Assembly (NCBI GenBank): GCA_002420085.1
Contig: DIHI01000045.1
Location: forward strand, 14,138-37,890
Reading direction: 5' to 3'
From: Lysobacterales bacterium UBA5700
GTDB lineage: Bacteria > Pseudomonadota > Gammaproteobacteria > Xanthomonadales > Xanthomonadaceae
DNA: 23,753 nucleotides
In this document: positions 1 through 9,997 of the stretch, piece after piece
How the letters are laid out: the number at the start of each line of letters is the position of its first letter
Position numbering within the stretch: the stretch's first letter is position 1
Made by a program: the position numbers and the translations under genes
Notes under the pieces: generated by a model
Seen by the model: only the letters and a program-made list of their open reading frames with translations
Databases searched by the model: none
What the model was told of the DNA's origin: nothing

Positions 1-338
1 GTGCCGGTGCCGCCGCCCATGCCGGCGGTAATGAACACCATGTCGGCACCTTCCAGCGCCTGGGTGATCCGTTCACGATCCTCCAGCGCGGCCTGCCGTC
101 CGACCTCGGGATTGGCACCGGCGCCCAGACCCTTGGTGACATTGGCGCCGAGCTGCAACTGGAGCTTGGCGCCGCTGCCGCGCATCGCCTGGGCATCGGT
201 ATTGGCGGTGATGAACTCGACCCCCTCGATGTCGCTGTTGACCATGTGGGCGACGGCATTGCCGCCGCCGCCACCGACGCCGACGACCTTGATGACGGCA
301 TTGGGTGAGGATTTCTCGATCAGTTCAAAGTGGGCCAT
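1..338 (-). CDS. ftsZ: Cell division protein FtsZ, N-terminal part (3' end cut by window edge)
   Basis: FtsZ is the tubulin-like GTPase that polymerises into the cytoplasmic Z ring and recruits the divisome. The 112 codons present begin [20 protein letters not shown] and contain the glycine-rich start of the nucleotide-binding domain ([11 protein letters not shown], about residues 19-29) and the NTDAQAM segment. The open frame runs off the left edge just inside the tubulin signature GGGTG. The ATG at 338 is preceded by a GGAGAA ribosome-binding site at good spacing, so the start is secure. It lies 187 bp downstream of ftsA, the only long gap in the cluster, and may therefore be expressed partly on its own. 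The rest of the gene is outside the window. Confidence 0.97.
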   Translation of the reverse strand, partial: MAHFELIEKSSPNAVIKVVGVGGGGGNAVAHMVNSDIEGVEFITANTDAQAMRGSGAKLQLQLGANVTKGLGAGANPEVGRQAALEDRERITQALEGADMVFITAGMGGGTG

Positions 339-433
339 GTCAGTTCTCCGTGGATCAGGCTCTGGGGGGTGGGGCGGATCGTTGCGGCGGTTCTGGTGTG
401 GTGAGCGGAGCAGGTGCAGGACAGCAGCGATGG

Positions 434-482
434 CACCGGCCAGGGTGGCCAGTGACGGCCCCGCAGCCGTACCGGCAGGGCC
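434..482 (-). other. Two adjacent hairpins in the ftsA-ftsZ intergenic region
   Basis: Read on the minus strand, positions 482-457 can fold into a nested hairpin: outer arms GGCCC and GGGCC, inner arms GCCG and CGGC around a GTA loop. Two bases further on, positions 454-434 form a 9-bp stem (arms CACTGGCCA and TGGCCGGTG, one G-U pair) with a CCC loop. No T-run follows, so this is not a standard intrinsic terminator. An RNA element that blocks decay or attenuates reading into ftsZ is possible. The rest of the 339-525 gap shows no convincing gene and no clear ftsZ promoter. Confidence 0.45.
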
Positions 483-525
483 TGGAAAACGAGTCGGTCG
501 GACGGATGGGCGAGGCTCGACATGG

Positions 526-1761
526 TCAGAACGCTCCCCGATACCAGTCGCGCAGGCGACCGAGCAGAACACCCACGCGGCTCGGCGGCAGCACCGGCCG
601 ACGAGGGTTCTCGATCTGCCGTCCGGCCAGCAGCAGGCCGACACCGGTGGCATGGATCGGATTGCCAATCACGTCGCCCAGTCCGCCGACATCCTGGGGG
701 ATGCCGATCCGCACCGGCATGTGCAGCATTTCCTCGGCCAGTTCGACCACGCCCTCCATGCGCACGGCACCGCCCGTCAGCACCAGACCGGCCCGGATCA
801 GTTCCTCGAACCCGGACCGGCGCAGTTCGGCCTGGACCATCTCGAAGATTTCCTCGTAGCGCCGCTGCACGGCCTCAGCCAGCGCCTGTCGGGCCAATCG
901 CCGGGGCGGCCGATCGCCGACCGACGGCACCTGGATGCTCTCCTCGGCGGTCGCCAGATGGGCCAGGGCGCAGGCGTAGCGCACCTTGATCTGTTCGGCC
1001 TCCGGAGTCGGTGTGCGCAGCAGGTGGGCAATATCATTGGTCACCTGGTCGCCCGCGATCGGCAGACTCGCGGTATGCCGGATCGCGCCCTGAACGAACA
1101 CCGCGATGTCGGTGGTGCCGGCGCCGATATCGACCAGGGCCACACCCAGTTCCTTCTCGTCACCGGTCAGCACGGCGGTGGCCGAGGCCAGCGAAGACAG
1201 CACCAGATCATCGACCTGAAGTCCGCAGCGCTGGATGCACTTGCCGATGTTCTGGGCCGCCGACTGGGCACCGATCACGATGTGGGCTCGCACCTCCAGG
1301 CGAACGCCGGACATGCCGACCGGGTGGCGGATGCCCTCCTGCGAGTTGTCGACGATGTATTCCTGCGGAATGGCATGCAGGATGCGCTGATCGGAGGGGA
1401 TGGCGACCGCCTTCGCCGCCTCCAGGACGCGCTCGAGATCGGCATAGCTGACCTCGCCGTCGCGGATCGGCACGATGCCGGGCGAATTGCGGCAGTGGAT
1501 GTGGCTGCCCGAGATCGAGGCATAGGCCGAGCGGATCTCGCAACCGGCCATGATCTCGGCCTCCTCGATCGCCCGCTGGATCGATTGCACGGTCGATTCG
1601 ATATCGACCACCACACCACGCTTCATGCCGCGCGAATCGTGCGAGCCGATGCCGACGATCTCGATCGGATTGCCGGGACTGTATTCGCCGACCAGGGCAA
1701 CCACCTTGGAGGTGCCGATGTCGAGGCCGACGACCAGGGATTTGTCGCCTTTGCGGTTCAT
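526..1761 (-). CDS. ftsA: Cell division protein FtsA
   Basis: FtsA is the actin-like ATPase that anchors FtsZ to the inner face of the membrane and recruits later division proteins. The 411-residue product, close to the usual size of about 420, shows the phosphate-1 motif LDIGTSK (13-19), an FtsA-type 1C subdomain (about 83-165), the phosphate-2 motif DIGAGTTD (211-218) and the adenosine motif GGAVRMEG (330-337). The last 15 residues, with GRLRDWYRG, look like the amphipathic membrane-targeting helix. The start at 1761 overlaps the ftsQ stop by an ATGA. The open frame continues well upstream of this ATG, but that part overlaps ftsQ and is not FtsA-like. Confidence 0.97.
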   Translation of the reverse strand: MNRKGDKSLVVGLDIGTSKVVALVGEYSPGNPIEIVGIGSHDSRGMKRGVVVDIESTVQSIQRAIEEAEIMAGCEIRSAYASISGSHIHCRNSPGIVPIRDGEVSYADLERVLEAAKAVAIPSDQRILHAIPQEYIVDNSQEGIRHPVGMSGVRLEVRAHIVIGAQSAAQNIGKCIQRCGLQVDDLVLSSLASATAVLTGDEKELGVALVDIGAGTTDIAVFVQGAIRHTASLPIAGDQVTNDIAHLLRTPTPEAEQIKVRYACALAHLATAEESIQVPSVGDRPPRRLARQALAEAVQRRYEEIFEMVQAELRRSGFEELIRAGLVLTGGAVRMEGVVELAEEMLHMPVRIGIPQDVGGLGDVIGNPIHATGVGLLLAGRQIENPRRPVLPPSRVGVLLGRLRDWYRGAF

Positions 1762-2639
1762 GTCGGGGTGCCGAGAATGGGGTGGGGGGTCATGGCTTCG
1801 GGTCGCGTTGCGGGCTGGCCGGTCGTGGCTGAAGCCGGCACCGGCAGGTGATCGCGGCGATCGCGCGGATCGAGGCCCGCCTGGCCTGATGCCGGTGGCA
1901 CGCTGGGCGCGCGGGTGCCCGCCGGGGCGGTGTCCGATTGCGGCCAACGGACGGCGAAGCCATCGGCGTAGCGCAGGTCGATGCGGACCGGCCGCTGGCC
2001 GGGCGCCGGTGCGGCGTGCAGCAGGGCCGGCAGCAAGTCGATCAGCCGACTCAGTCGATCCAGCGGTTGCTCGCGACCCAGGTGCAGGTCGGTGCCATCG
2101 TCCAGACGCAGCCGCCAGCTTCGCCGAGCATTGACGGCCGCCTCGACCGGGCGCAGACCGACTGTCGCTAGGCGCCGTCCGCTCTCGCGCAGGAAGGCCA
2201 TCAACTCCACTGCCTGGTCGTCGGCGCCGACCAGACTCGGCAGACTCGGATCGATATCGGCCTCCGGCACCGTGAACAGCACGCCGCGCTCCGACAACAA
2301 CCGCCCGCCGGTGAACCGGGCAACTGCACGATGCTCGATCAAGCGGACCTCCAGCAGATCGGGCCAACGCTTGCGCACCTGCGCCTCGGCCACCCAGGGC
2401 ACGGTCAACAGGGCGTCGCGGATGCGATCGGGACGGACCGCGAAGAACCCCCCGGTCAGCCAGGGTTGGACGCGGTCGCTGATCTGCTGCTGATCGATGC
2501 GTGCCGAGTCGGATTCGACCCGCAGCCGTTCGATCGGCCAGCGCTGCTCGGAAATCCAGCCATTGAACAGAGCCACCCCCGGCGCCAGGATCAAGGCCAG
2601 GGCCAGCAGCCACCAGAGCAGTCCGCGCAAGACCTTCAT
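1758..2639 (-). CDS. ftsQ: Cell division protein FtsQ
   Basis: FtsQ is a bitopic inner-membrane protein that links FtsA/FtsZ to FtsL/FtsB and the septal synthases FtsW/FtsI. The 293-residue product has one transmembrane helix (about 6-25), a periplasmic POTRA region (about 34-102, with [18 protein letters not shown] at 81-98) and the beta domain ending in [12 protein letters not shown] (221-232). About 60 Pro/Ala/Thr/Arg-rich residues follow (235-293), a tail not needed by the usual fold and probably disordered. The start at 2639 (MKVLRG) forms an ATGA with the ddl stop. An earlier in-frame start at 2681 would prepend residues before the membrane helix and lie further inside ddl, so it was not used. 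Confidence 0.95.
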   Translation of the reverse strand: MKVLRGLLWWLLALALILAPGVALFNGWISEQRWPIERLRVESDSARIDQQQISDRVQPWLTGGFFAVRPDRIRDALLTVPWVAEAQVRKRWPDLLEVRLIEHRAVARFTGGRLLSERGVLFTVPEADIDPSLPSLVGADDQAVELMAFLRESGRRLATVGLRPVEAAVNARRSWRLRLDDGTDLHLGREQPLDRLSRLIDLLPALLHAAPAPGQRPVRIDLRYADGFAVRWPQSDTAPAGTRAPSVPPASGQAGLDPRDRRDHLPVPASATTGQPATRPEAMTPHPILGTPT

Positions 2640-3583
2640 CGCCCGTCCTCGCTCATGGTGTCGGCCAGGATGCGCAGGCACAGTTGCCGGAAGTCGATGG
2701 CCACCGCTGCGGCGGCCTTCGGCACCAGCGAGTGGCTGGTCATGCCCGGTGCGGTGTTGACTTCCAGCAGCCAGGCGTTGCCGGCCCGGTCGCGCATCAG
2801 ATCGACCCGGCCCCAGCCGGAACAGCCGAGCGCCTCGAAGGCGCGCCGCGACAGGTCACCGATCGCGGTTTCGGCCGCTGGATCGTCCAGGCCCGGACAC
2901 AGGTAGCGGGTATCGTCGGCCACGTACTTGGCGTGATAGTCGTAATACTCGCCGGCCGGCACGATCCGGATGCTCGGCAGGGCCTGCCGACCGAGGATGG
3001 CGACCGTGTACTCGCCGCCTTCGATCAGCCGTTCGACCAGCAGATCGCCCTGCGCCCGATAACGTTCGGCCAGGGCCAGGGCGGCGGCCAGATCGGCCGG
3101 TCCCAGCACACGGGCGACGCCGACACTGGATCCCTCGCAGGCCGGCTTGACGATCGCCGGATAGCCGATCGCCGCGATCGCGGCGGCGATATCGTCATCG
3201 GCACCGATCCGCCGGAACTCCGGGGTCGGCAGGCCGAGCGCCTGCCAGACCTGTTTGCTGCGGATCTTGTCCATGCTCAGGGCCGAGCCGAGCACGTCCG
3301 AACCGGTAAACGGCACCTGGTAGGCAGTCAGCAGGCCCTGGACCACGCCATCCTCGCCCCCACCGCGACTGCCGTGCAGGACATTGAAGACCCGATCGAT
3401 CGCGCGCTCGGCCAGCAACGCCAGCAGGGCCGGAATGCCATCGACCGCGATTGCATCCACGCCCTCGGCACGCAGGGCTTCGAGCACATTGCGACCGGAG
3501 TCGAGCGAAACTTCGCGTTCGCTGCTGGTGCCACCCATCAGCACCGCCACTCGGCCGAACCGGCCCATGTCCAAGCCATTCAT
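2636..3583 (-). CDS. ddl: D-alanine--D-alanine ligase
   Basis: This is the ATP-grasp ligase that makes D-Ala-D-Ala, the dipeptide MurF adds to the precursor. The 315 residues include [15 protein letters not shown] (16-30), [13 protein letters not shown] (144-156), [17 protein letters not shown] (181-197), YYDYHAKY (213-220; its tyrosines fit D-Ala rather than D-lactate specificity) and the metal-binding [15 protein letters not shown] (272-286). The loop read as HGRGGEDG in E. coli DdlB is [10 protein letters not shown] here (70-79), two residues longer. The start at 3583 overlaps the murC stop by an ATGA. A Met at residue 6 is the only nearby alternative. The open frame upstream lies inside murC. 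murB, often found between murC and ddl, is absent. Confidence 0.96.
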   Translation of the reverse strand: MNGLDMGRFGRVAVLMGGTSSEREVSLDSGRNVLEALRAEGVDAIAVDGIPALLALLAERAIDRVFNVLHGSRGGGEDGVVQGLLTAYQVPFTGSDVLGSALSMDKIRSKQVWQALGLPTPEFRRIGADDDIAAAIAAIGYPAIVKPACEGSSVGVARVLGPADLAAALALAERYRAQGDLLVERLIEGGEYTVAILGRQALPSIRIVPAGEYYDYHAKYVADDTRYLCPGLDDPAAETAIGDLSRRAFEALGCSGWGRVDLMRDRAGNAWLLEVNTAPGMTSHSLVPKAAAAVAIDFRQLCLRILADTMSEDGR

Positions 3584-5007
3584 TGTTCGGTCTCCGCTTC
3601 GATCACGGGCAATCGCCGCACGATCTGACCGATATCGCCGGCTCCCAGTACGACCAGCAGATCGCCGTCGCGCAGCAGGTCGGGCAACACCGAAGGCAGT
3701 TCGGCGGTGGTCGCGACCAGCACCGGATCGACCCGGCCTCGGGTCCGGATGGCCCGGGCCAGGGCTTTGCCGTCGGCACCAACGATCGCCGCCTCGCCGG
3801 CCGGATACACCTCGGTCAGCACCAGGGCATCGACCTCGGACAGCACCGCTGCGAAATCGTCGAGCAGATCGCGCGTGCGGGTGTAGCGATGCGGTTGAAA
3901 GGCGGCCACCAGTCGGCGCTCCGGCCAACCGGCCCGAGCCGCTGCGAACACCGCCGCCAGTTCGGCCGGATGATGGCCGTAGTCGTCCACCAGCAAGGCT
4001 CGGCCCGATCCGAAGTCGTATTCGCCGAGCAGGTTGAAGCGCCGGCCGACCCCCCGGAAATGTGCCAGGGCATAGCCGATCTCGGCCGGCGAAACGCCGA
4101 GTTGCCAACCGATCGCCGCCGCCGCCAGGGCGTTCTGCACGTTGTGCCGACCCGGCAGGTTGAGGGTCACCGGAAACGGCTCAGCGCCCGGCAGGCAGAG
4201 ACTGAAATGCATCCGGGCACCCTCGGCGAGCGGATCGACGGCACGGACATCGGCTGCCTCGGAGAAGCCATAGGTCATCACATGGCGATGGGTCTGCTCG
4301 ACCAGTTCGGCGACCTCCGGATCGTCAATGCACAGCACCGCCAACCCGTAGAACGGCAGCCGGTGCAGGAATTCGGCGAACGCCCGCTTGACCCGGCCGA
4401 AATCGCCACCGTAGTTCTCCAGATGGTCGGCATCGATATTGGTCACTACCGCCACCAACGGACTGAGCCGCAGGAAACTGCCATCGCTCTCATCGGCCTC
4501 GGCGACCAGCCATTGGCTGCCGCCAAGCCGGGCATTGGCACCGGCCGACAGCAACTGTCCACCGATCACGAAGGTCGGATCGAGCCCGCCCTCGGTCAGC
4601 ACGCTGGCGACCAGACTGGTGGTGGTGGTCTTGCCGTGGGTTCCGGCGACCGCCACACCGCGTCGGAAGCGCATCAACTCGGCCAGCATCTCGGCACGCG
4701 GCACCACCGGAATGCGGCGTGCGCGCGCTGCCAGCAGTTCCGGGTTGTCCGATCGGATCGCACTCGACGTGACGACGGCATCGGCCTCGCCGAGATTGTC
4801 CGCAGCATGGCCGATGCAGATGCGGGCGCCCAGGCTGGCCAGTCGGCGGGTGGACGCGCCCTCGGCGACATCCGAACCGGACACCTTGTAGCCCAGCGTG
4901 GTCAGCACTTCGGCGATACCGCTCATCCCGACGCCACCGATGCCGATGAAGTGGACGCGCGAGAACGCCTTGGCGAAATCGCCGGCTCCATGCAGACGCG
5001 GGATCAT
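3580..5007 (-). CDS. murC: UDP-N-acetylmuramate--L-alanine ligase MurC
   Basis: MurC adds L-alanine to UDP-MurNAc, the first amino-acid ligation of the stem peptide, in the cytoplasm. The 475-residue protein has the N-terminal UDP-binding motif [17 protein letters not shown] (19-35), the Mur ligase P-loop [17 protein letters not shown] (121-137), the central [12 protein letters not shown] motif and the C-terminal DDYGHHPAE motif typical of MurC. The length fits the family (E. coli 491). It overlaps murG upstream and ddl downstream, each by an ATGA, so translation is probably coupled. Murein precursor supply and division genes share this transcript. Confidence 0.98.
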   Translation of the reverse strand: MIPRLHGAGDFAKAFSRVHFIGIGGVGMSGIAEVLTTLGYKVSGSDVAEGASTRRLASLGARICIGHAADNLGEADAVVTSSAIRSDNPELLAARARRIPVVPRAEMLAELMRFRRGVAVAGTHGKTTTTSLVASVLTEGGLDPTFVIGGQLLSAGANARLGGSQWLVAEADESDGSFLRLSPLVAVVTNIDADHLENYGGDFGRVKRAFAEFLHRLPFYGLAVLCIDDPEVAELVEQTHRHVMTYGFSEAADVRAVDPLAEGARMHFSLCLPGAEPFPVTLNLPGRHNVQNALAAAAIGWQLGVSPAEIGYALAHFRGVGRRFNLLGEYDFGSGRALLVDDYGHHPAELAAVFAAARAGWPERRLVAAFQPHRYTRTRDLLDDFAAVLSEVDALVLTEVYPAGEAAIVGADGKALARAIRTRGRVDPVLVATTAELPSVLPDLLRDGDLLVVLGAGDIGQIVRRLPVIEAETEQ

Positions 5008-6080
5008 GCGTCCACCTCGGCCAGGACGGCATCAGCGACCCGCTCGGCGGCATCGATCCGGGCCAGACGTCGGGCCGCCTCGGCCATGGACAGGCGGCGA
5101 TCGGGGTCGGCCAGCAGGGGTGCCAGCGACTCGCCCAGGCGAGTCTCGAAGTGCTCGCCTTCCGACACCAGCACGGCGGCACCGTGTTCGACCGAGAACT
5201 CGGCATTGCGGGTCTGGTGATCATCGACCGCCGCCGGAAACGGCACCAGCACCGCCGCCACGCCAGCCGCGCACAGTTCGGCCAGGGTCAGGGCACCGGC
5301 CCGGCAGATCACCAGATCGGCCCAGGCGTAGGCACAGGCCATGTCGTCGATGAACGCGGTCGGCTCGGCGACCACCCCGGTTCCGGCATAGGCCGCTCGG
5401 ACCGCATCCTCACTGCCGCGCCCACATTGGTGACGGACGACCAGATCGGTCCGACCGAACCGAGTCGCCAAGGTCAGGGGAACGCCATGGTTGAGCGCAC
5501 GCGCGCCCTGGCTGCCACCGAGCACCAGGATTCGCACCGGGCCGGTTCGACCCGCGAAACGCTGGGCCGGCGCCGGCAGTGCCGCGATCGCCGAGCGCAC
5601 CGGGTTGCCCAGCCATTCGCCATTGCCCGCCGGAAAGGCATCCGGAAAACCGCACAGCACCCGCCGCGCCAGGTGCGCGAGCAAACGGTTGGTCAGTCCG
5701 GGCACGCGATTCTGCTCGTGGATCAGCACCGGCACCGCCAGCAGCCGGGCCGCCAGCGCGCCAGGACCGGCGGCAAAACCACCGAATCCGATCACCGCAT
5801 CCGGTTCGAGCCGGCGCAGCACGGCAAGCGCCTGCCAGACCGCTCGCAGCAGCCGGAAGGGTGCTGCCAGCAGGGCCGTGAGGCCCTTGCCGCGCAGACC
5901 CGAGACCTTGATCGTATGCAGTTCGATGCCGGCCTGTGGGACCAGTCGGGTTTCCATGCCCGCCTCGGCACCCAACCAGACCACCGAGATCGAACGATCC
6001 CGCAACGCCTCGGCGACCGCCAGGCCCGGAAAGATATGGCCACCGGTTCCGCCGGCCAGGATTGCCACCGTGGTACTCAT
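5004..6080 (-). CDS. murG: UDP-GlcNAc:lipid I N-acetylglucosaminyltransferase MurG
   Basis: MurG transfers GlcNAc from UDP-GlcNAc to lipid I at the inner leaflet, giving lipid II. The 358-residue GT28 enzyme has the glycine-rich loop [18 protein letters not shown] (9-26), [14 protein letters not shown] (98-111), [15 protein letters not shown] (121-135), a second glycine loop [11 protein letters not shown] (187-197) and the C-terminal sugar-nucleotide site [14 protein letters not shown] (260-273) with DDHQTRNA (286-293). The start at 6080 ([11 protein letters not shown]) forms an ATGA with the ftsW stop. The upstream open frame lies over ftsW and is rejected. Its place between ftsW and murC is the normal dcw order. 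Confidence 0.98.
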   Translation of the reverse strand: MSTTVAILAGGTGGHIFPGLAVAEALRDRSISVVWLGAEAGMETRLVPQAGIELHTIKVSGLRGKGLTALLAAPFRLLRAVWQALAVLRRLEPDAVIGFGGFAAGPGALAARLLAVPVLIHEQNRVPGLTNRLLAHLARRVLCGFPDAFPAGNGEWLGNPVRSAIAALPAPAQRFAGRTGPVRILVLGGSQGARALNHGVPLTLATRFGRTDLVVRHQCGRGSEDAVRAAYAGTGVVAEPTAFIDDMACAYAWADLVICRAGALTLAELCAAGVAAVLVPFPAAVDDHQTRNAEFSVEHGAAVLVSEGEHFETRLGESLAPLLADPDRRLSMAEAARRLARIDAAERVADAVLAEVDA

Positions 6081-7489
6081 CGGTTCACCCCGGCCGCATT
6101 GACCGACGGCCGCCCCGGACCGCCGAACTGCGCAGACTCGCGCTCGCCACTGGCGGCCCTGGATGCGACATTCAGCGCCGGCTCGATGCGCTGGCGACGG
6201 AGACCGGATGCCGTCGGGGCCGGCACGTCCCCGGCTTCGGGCAGCGGCTGTTCCGCACGGTCGATGCCGGATCGATCGCCTGAACGCGCACTCCAGCCCT
6301 CTGCGCTGCGCTCGGCACGGTGCCGGGCTACCTGCACCCGCGCCCGTTCCAGTTCGTAGCCGACCCGCAGCACCAGGCCGACCGCCGCACACGAGGCAAT
6401 CAGGCTCGACCCGCCGTAGGAAATCAATGGCAAGGTCAGCCCCTTGGTCGGCAGCGCGCCAAGATTGACCCCGATCGAGACGGTCGCCTGGATACCGAAC
6501 CAGAGCCCGACCCCGCACGCGGTCAGACCCGCGAACCGGCGGTTCATCTCTAGCGCCTGATAGCCGATTGCCACGGCCCGTACCGCCACTGTCGCGAACA
6601 GGATGATCACCAGCATCACCCCGGCAAAACCGAGTTCCTCGGCGATCACCGCGAGGATGAAATCGGTGTGCGCCTCCGGCAGATAGAACAGCTTGAGCAC
6701 ACCGGAGCCGAGGCCGACCCCGAACCATTCGCCGCGACCGATCGCGATCAATGCCTGGGTGAGTTGAAAACCATCCCCATACTGCACCGCCCAGGGGTTG
6801 ATGAACGAGGTGAACCGGCGCAGCCGATAGTTTTCCGAGAATGCCAACAGGGCGACCACCGGCATCAGCATCATGCCGAGCAGGAACAGCCGGGTCAGGC
6901 TGGCCCCGCCCAGGAACAGCATGCCGCCGAAGATCGCCGCGATCAGCACCGCCGAGCCATAGTCGGGTTGGGCCAGCAGGGCCAGCATGGTCAGGGCCAT
7001 CACCCCGATCGGCTTGAGGATCGCCGGCCAGGTGAGCGCGACCGCCTCGCCATGGCGCTTGAGGTAGCTGGCCAACCAGACCACCAGCAGCAGTTTGGCC
7101 GCTTCCACCGCTTGCAGTTTGAACAGACCGAGGTCGATCCAGCGTTGGGCACCATTGACGGTATGTCCCAGGCCGGGCACGAACACCAGGGTCAGCAGCA
7201 CCAGACACCCGAGCAGCAGGATCTGGCTGTGCCGCTCCAGCCACTTCAGTTCGAGGCAGTACAGCACGCCGCCCGCTGCCAGGCCGATGACCAGGAAGAT
7301 CAATTGCCGTTCGAGGTAGTGGCCGGCCGCCAGATTGCGGCCCTCGGCGACATGGAACGAGGCCGAGCCGACCATGACGATGCCGATCGCGGCGAGCAGC
7401 AGCGCTGCCACCAGCAGGACCGGATCGCAGCGGCCCTCGACCTCATCCAGCCGTCGGGCCTGATCGACAGTGGCGAACATGGTCCGCAT
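6077..7489 (-). CDS. ftsW: Septal peptidoglycan polymerase FtsW (SEDS family)
   Basis: FtsW is the multi-spanning SEDS glycosyltransferase that polymerises lipid II at the septum with FtsI. The 470-residue product has about ten hydrophobic segments, [20 protein letters not shown] (113-132), AQPDYGSA (173-180), [20 protein letters not shown] (230-249), PEAHTDF (271-277; its Asp corresponds to the residue regarded as catalytic) and [10 protein letters not shown] (354-363). The usual protein ends near residue 385. Here a hydrophilic Arg/Ala/Glu-rich cytoplasmic tail of about 85 residues follows. The ATG at 7489 shares one base with the mraY stop (TGATG). A second Met at codon 4 is possible. murD, usually between mraY and ftsW, is missing. 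Confidence 0.97.
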   Translation of the reverse strand: MRTMFATVDQARRLDEVEGRCDPVLLVAALLLAAIGIVMVGSASFHVAEGRNLAAGHYLERQLIFLVIGLAAGGVLYCLELKWLERHSQILLLGCLVLLTLVFVPGLGHTVNGAQRWIDLGLFKLQAVEAAKLLLVVWLASYLKRHGEAVALTWPAILKPIGVMALTMLALLAQPDYGSAVLIAAIFGGMLFLGGASLTRLFLLGMMLMPVVALLAFSENYRLRRFTSFINPWAVQYGDGFQLTQALIAIGRGEWFGVGLGSGVLKLFYLPEAHTDFILAVIAEELGFAGVMLVIILFATVAVRAVAIGYQALEMNRRFAGLTACGVGLWFGIQATVSIGVNLGALPTKGLTLPLISYGGSSLIASCAAVGLVLRVGYELERARVQVARHRAERSAEGWSARSGDRSGIDRAEQPLPEAGDVPAPTASGLRRQRIEPALNVASRAASGERESAQFGGPGRPSVNAAGVNR

Positions 7490-8574
7490 CAGCGCACCTT
7501 CAAGGTCGCCAGTCCGATCAGGACCAGCACCACCGAAATGATCCAGAAGCGCACGATCACCCGTGGCTCCGGCCAGCCCTTCAACTCGAAATGATGGTGG
7601 ATCGGCGCCATCCGGAACAGCCGTCGGCCGGTCAGCTTGAAGCTGGCGACCTGGAGCATCACCGAGACCGTCTCCAGCACGAAGATGCCGCCCATGATCA
7701 CCAGCACCAGTTCCTGCCGGACGATCACCGCGATCGCGCCGAGCGCTGCGCCCAGCGCCAAGGCACCGATATCGCCCATGAACACCATGGCCGGATAGGT
7801 GTTGAACCACAGGAAGCCGAGCCCGGCGCCGGCAATCGCAGCACAGACGATCACCAGTTCCCCGGCCCCGGGAACCACCGGGATCTGCAGGTACTGGGAG
7901 AATCCGGCATGGCCGGAGGCATAGGCGAACACCGCCAGCCCGGCGGCAACCAGCACGGTCGGCATGATCGCCAGACCGTCCAGGCCGTCGGTCAGATTGA
8001 CCGCATTGGAGAACCCGACGATCCAGAAGTAGGCGATCGCCACGAACAGCGCTCCGAGCGGCACCGCCACATCCTTCAGCAAGGGCAGGAACAGGGTGGT
8101 ATTGGAGGCGTGATCGGCACCGAAGTACAGGGCCAGGGCGGCGATCAGGCCGCACACGGATTGCAGGGCGTACTTGTACCGCGACTTCAGGCCATTGGGA
8201 TCACGCCGGACGATCTTCAGCCAGTCGTCGTACCAGCCGATCGCCCCGAACGCGACCAGCACCCCGAGCACCACCCAGACGTAGCGATTGCCGAGATCGG
8301 CCCAGAGCAGGGTGGCGCTGACCACGGCGAGCAGGATCAGGGCACCACCCATGGTCGGCGTGCCGGCCTTGACCAGATGGCTTGCCGGACCGTCACTGCG
8401 GATCGGCTGCCCCCCGGACTTGAGCGCGGCCAGACTGCGGATCACTGCCGGCCCGAGCCAGAGCGACAGAGCGAGCGCGGTCAGGGCCGCCAGGATCGCG
8501 CGGAAGGTGATGTAGCCGAACAGCGCGAAGGCGCCGTCGATCTGTTGCAGCCACTGACTCAGTTCATGAAGCAT
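7489..8574 (-). CDS. mraY: Phospho-N-acetylmuramoyl-pentapeptide-transferase MraY
   Basis: MraY transfers phospho-MurNAc-pentapeptide to undecaprenyl phosphate, making lipid I at the inner membrane. The 361 residues (E. coli 360) form about ten membrane helices and keep the catalytic motifs: KAGTPTMGG (69-77), the Asp pair in GWYDDWLK (113-120), [13 protein letters not shown] (190-202), [11 protein letters not shown] (265-275) and [17 protein letters not shown] (324-340). The FMGD motif ends IGA where E. coli has VGS, a mild change. The ATG at 8574 lies 11 nt inside the end of murF, and the stop shares a base with the ftsW start. Confidence 0.98.
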   Translation of the reverse strand: MLHELSQWLQQIDGAFALFGYITFRAILAALTALALSLWLGPAVIRSLAALKSGGQPIRSDGPASHLVKAGTPTMGGALILLAVVSATLLWADLGNRYVWVVLGVLVAFGAIGWYDDWLKIVRRDPNGLKSRYKYALQSVCGLIAALALYFGADHASNTTLFLPLLKDVAVPLGALFVAIAYFWIVGFSNAVNLTDGLDGLAIMPTVLVAAGLAVFAYASGHAGFSQYLQIPVVPGAGELVIVCAAIAGAGLGFLWFNTYPAMVFMGDIGALALGAALGAIAVIVRQELVLVIMGGIFVLETVSVMLQVASFKLTGRRLFRMAPIHHHFELKGWPEPRVIVRFWIISVVLVLIGLATLKVR

Positions 8575-9997
8575 GTTCGGCCTCCCGGTCGCTGCCGGTT
8601 CGATTGCGGTTCACCACAGCGGCCACCACGCGCTCCATGCCGGCCGAACGCGAGCCCTTGACCAGCATCACCACCGGGCCATCGAGCTCGGCCAGGGCGG
8701 CAGTCAGCGCCTCGGTCAGCGCTTCTGGTCGGTCGAAATGCGCCGCGCCGTCACCGAATGCTCGGCTGACCTCGGCGCTGAGCCGACCGACCGTGAACAC
8801 CCGATCGAGCCCGGCCGCCCTGGCCCGCTGGCCGATCGCTGCATGCAGCGCCGGCCCGTCCGGACCCAGTTCGGCCATATCGCCGAGCACCAGCCAACGG
8901 TGCAGCGACCGCGAACCAGCCACCGACTGAGGCCCATCACGCCAGCCGCGCAACACCTCGATGGCGGCTGCGACCGAACCCGGATTGGCGTTGTAGCTGT
9001 CGTCGATCAGGCACAGCCGATCCGACAGCCGATGCACGGCCTGCCGTCCAGGCACCGCCTGGGCAGCCGCCAGGCCGGCGACCACGGTCTCGATGGCGAA
9101 TCCGAAGGCATGGCCGACTGCCGCTGCCGCCAGGGCATTGCCGAGGTTGTGGCGGCCCGGCATGGCCAGGTGGGCTTCGGCAACGGCATCGGCCAGACGC
9201 AACCGGAAACGCCAGCCACCGGCATCCGGCCGCACCGCCTCGGCGCGCACCTCGGCATTGCCGTCCAGACCGAAATCCAGCACCCTCACCCGAGTTCCGA
9301 TCCGCTGCCGGAACCAGGGCGCGAAGGCATCGTCGGCATTGATCACCGCGACGCCATCGGCGGCCAGCGCGGCATGGATGGCGCCCTTGGTCTCGGCCAC
9401 CCCGAGCAGGCTGCCCAGACGTTCGAGATGGGCCGGGCCGATGTTGTTGACCAGGGCCACCGACGGCTGAACGATCGCGGCGAGGTAGGCGATATCGCCG
9501 GGCTTGCCAGCGCCCATTTCATAGACCGAGTAGCGGGCATCCTCGGGCGCGGCGATCACCGCCAGCGGCAGGCCGATCTCGTTGTTGCGATTACCGGGAT
9601 TGGCATGGCTGCGGCCAGGCGCGGCACATTCCAGAATCGCCGCAATCAGGGTCTTGACTGTGGTCTTGCCATTGCTGCCGGTGACGGCGGCAATCCGACC
9701 GGTACGGGTGCGCGCCAGCGCCGTCGCGATGTCGGCCAGCGCGCGCGTGGTGTCGGCACAGCACACCTGCGGCAGATCCGAGTCGACCGGCCGCGCCACC
9801 AGCAATCCGCTGGCGCCGGCAGCGGCGGCGTCCGCGCAGAACGCATGACCATCGAAGCGCTCACCGGGCAGGGCCACGTACAGCGAACCGGCGGCCGCAG
9901 TGCGGCTGTCATTGCCGATCGCGGTGATGGTGCGATCCTCGCCCAGCAATTCGCCACCACACCAGGCGGCGATTTCCGACAGCCGAAGCGGCCTCAT
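8564..9997 (-). CDS. murF: UDP-MurNAc-tripeptide--D-alanyl-D-alanine ligase MurF
   Basis: MurF adds the D-Ala-D-Ala made by Ddl to the UDP-MurNAc-tripeptide, completing the pentapeptide. The 477-residue protein shows the N-terminal substrate domain ([23 protein letters not shown], 29-51), the P-loop [18 protein letters not shown] (104-121), the [10 protein letters not shown] motif (137-146; the family has NxNNxIGxPL), [10 protein letters not shown], and [11 protein letters not shown] in the C-terminal domain. The start at 9997 overlaps the murE stop by an ATGA and the 3' end runs 11 nt into mraY. Confidence 0.98.
   Translation of the reverse strand: MRPLRLSEIAAWCGGELLGEDRTITAIGNDSRTAAAGSLYVALPGERFDGHAFCADAAAAGASGLLVARPVDSDLPQVCCADTTRALADIATALARTRTGRIAAVTGSNGKTTVKTLIAAILECAAPGRSHANPGNRNNEIGLPLAVIAAPEDARYSVYEMGAGKPGDIAYLAAIVQPSVALVNNIGPAHLERLGSLLGVAETKGAIHAALAADGVAVINADDAFAPWFRQRIGTRVRVLDFGLDGNAEVRAEAVRPDAGGWRFRLRLADAVAEAHLAMPGRHNLGNALAAAAVGHAFGFAIETVVAGLAAAQAVPGRQAVHRLSDRLCLIDDSYNANPGSVAAAIEVLRGWRDGPQSVAGSRSLHRWLVLGDMAELGPDGPALHAAIGQRARAAGLDRVFTVGRLSAEVSRAFGDGAAHFDRPEALTEALTAALAELDGPVVMLVKGSRSAGMERVVAAVVNRNRTGSDREAEHAS

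Noticed and set aside
320..523. Possible 67-residue minus-strand protein between ftsA and ftsZ
   Set aside because: It overlaps the ftsZ start out of frame, has no recognisable motif, and the region is better explained by RNA hairpins.
1..1851. Long plus-strand open frame of 616 codons opposite ftsZ, ftsA and the end of ftsQ
   Set aside because: It is antisense to well-supported genes. Its translation is a low-complexity Arg/Asp/His-rich mirror typical of GC-rich coding DNA, with no family motif.
3451..5220. Long plus-strand open frame opposite murC
   Set aside because: It lies antisense to a clear MurC. High GC suppresses stop codons in the complementary frame.
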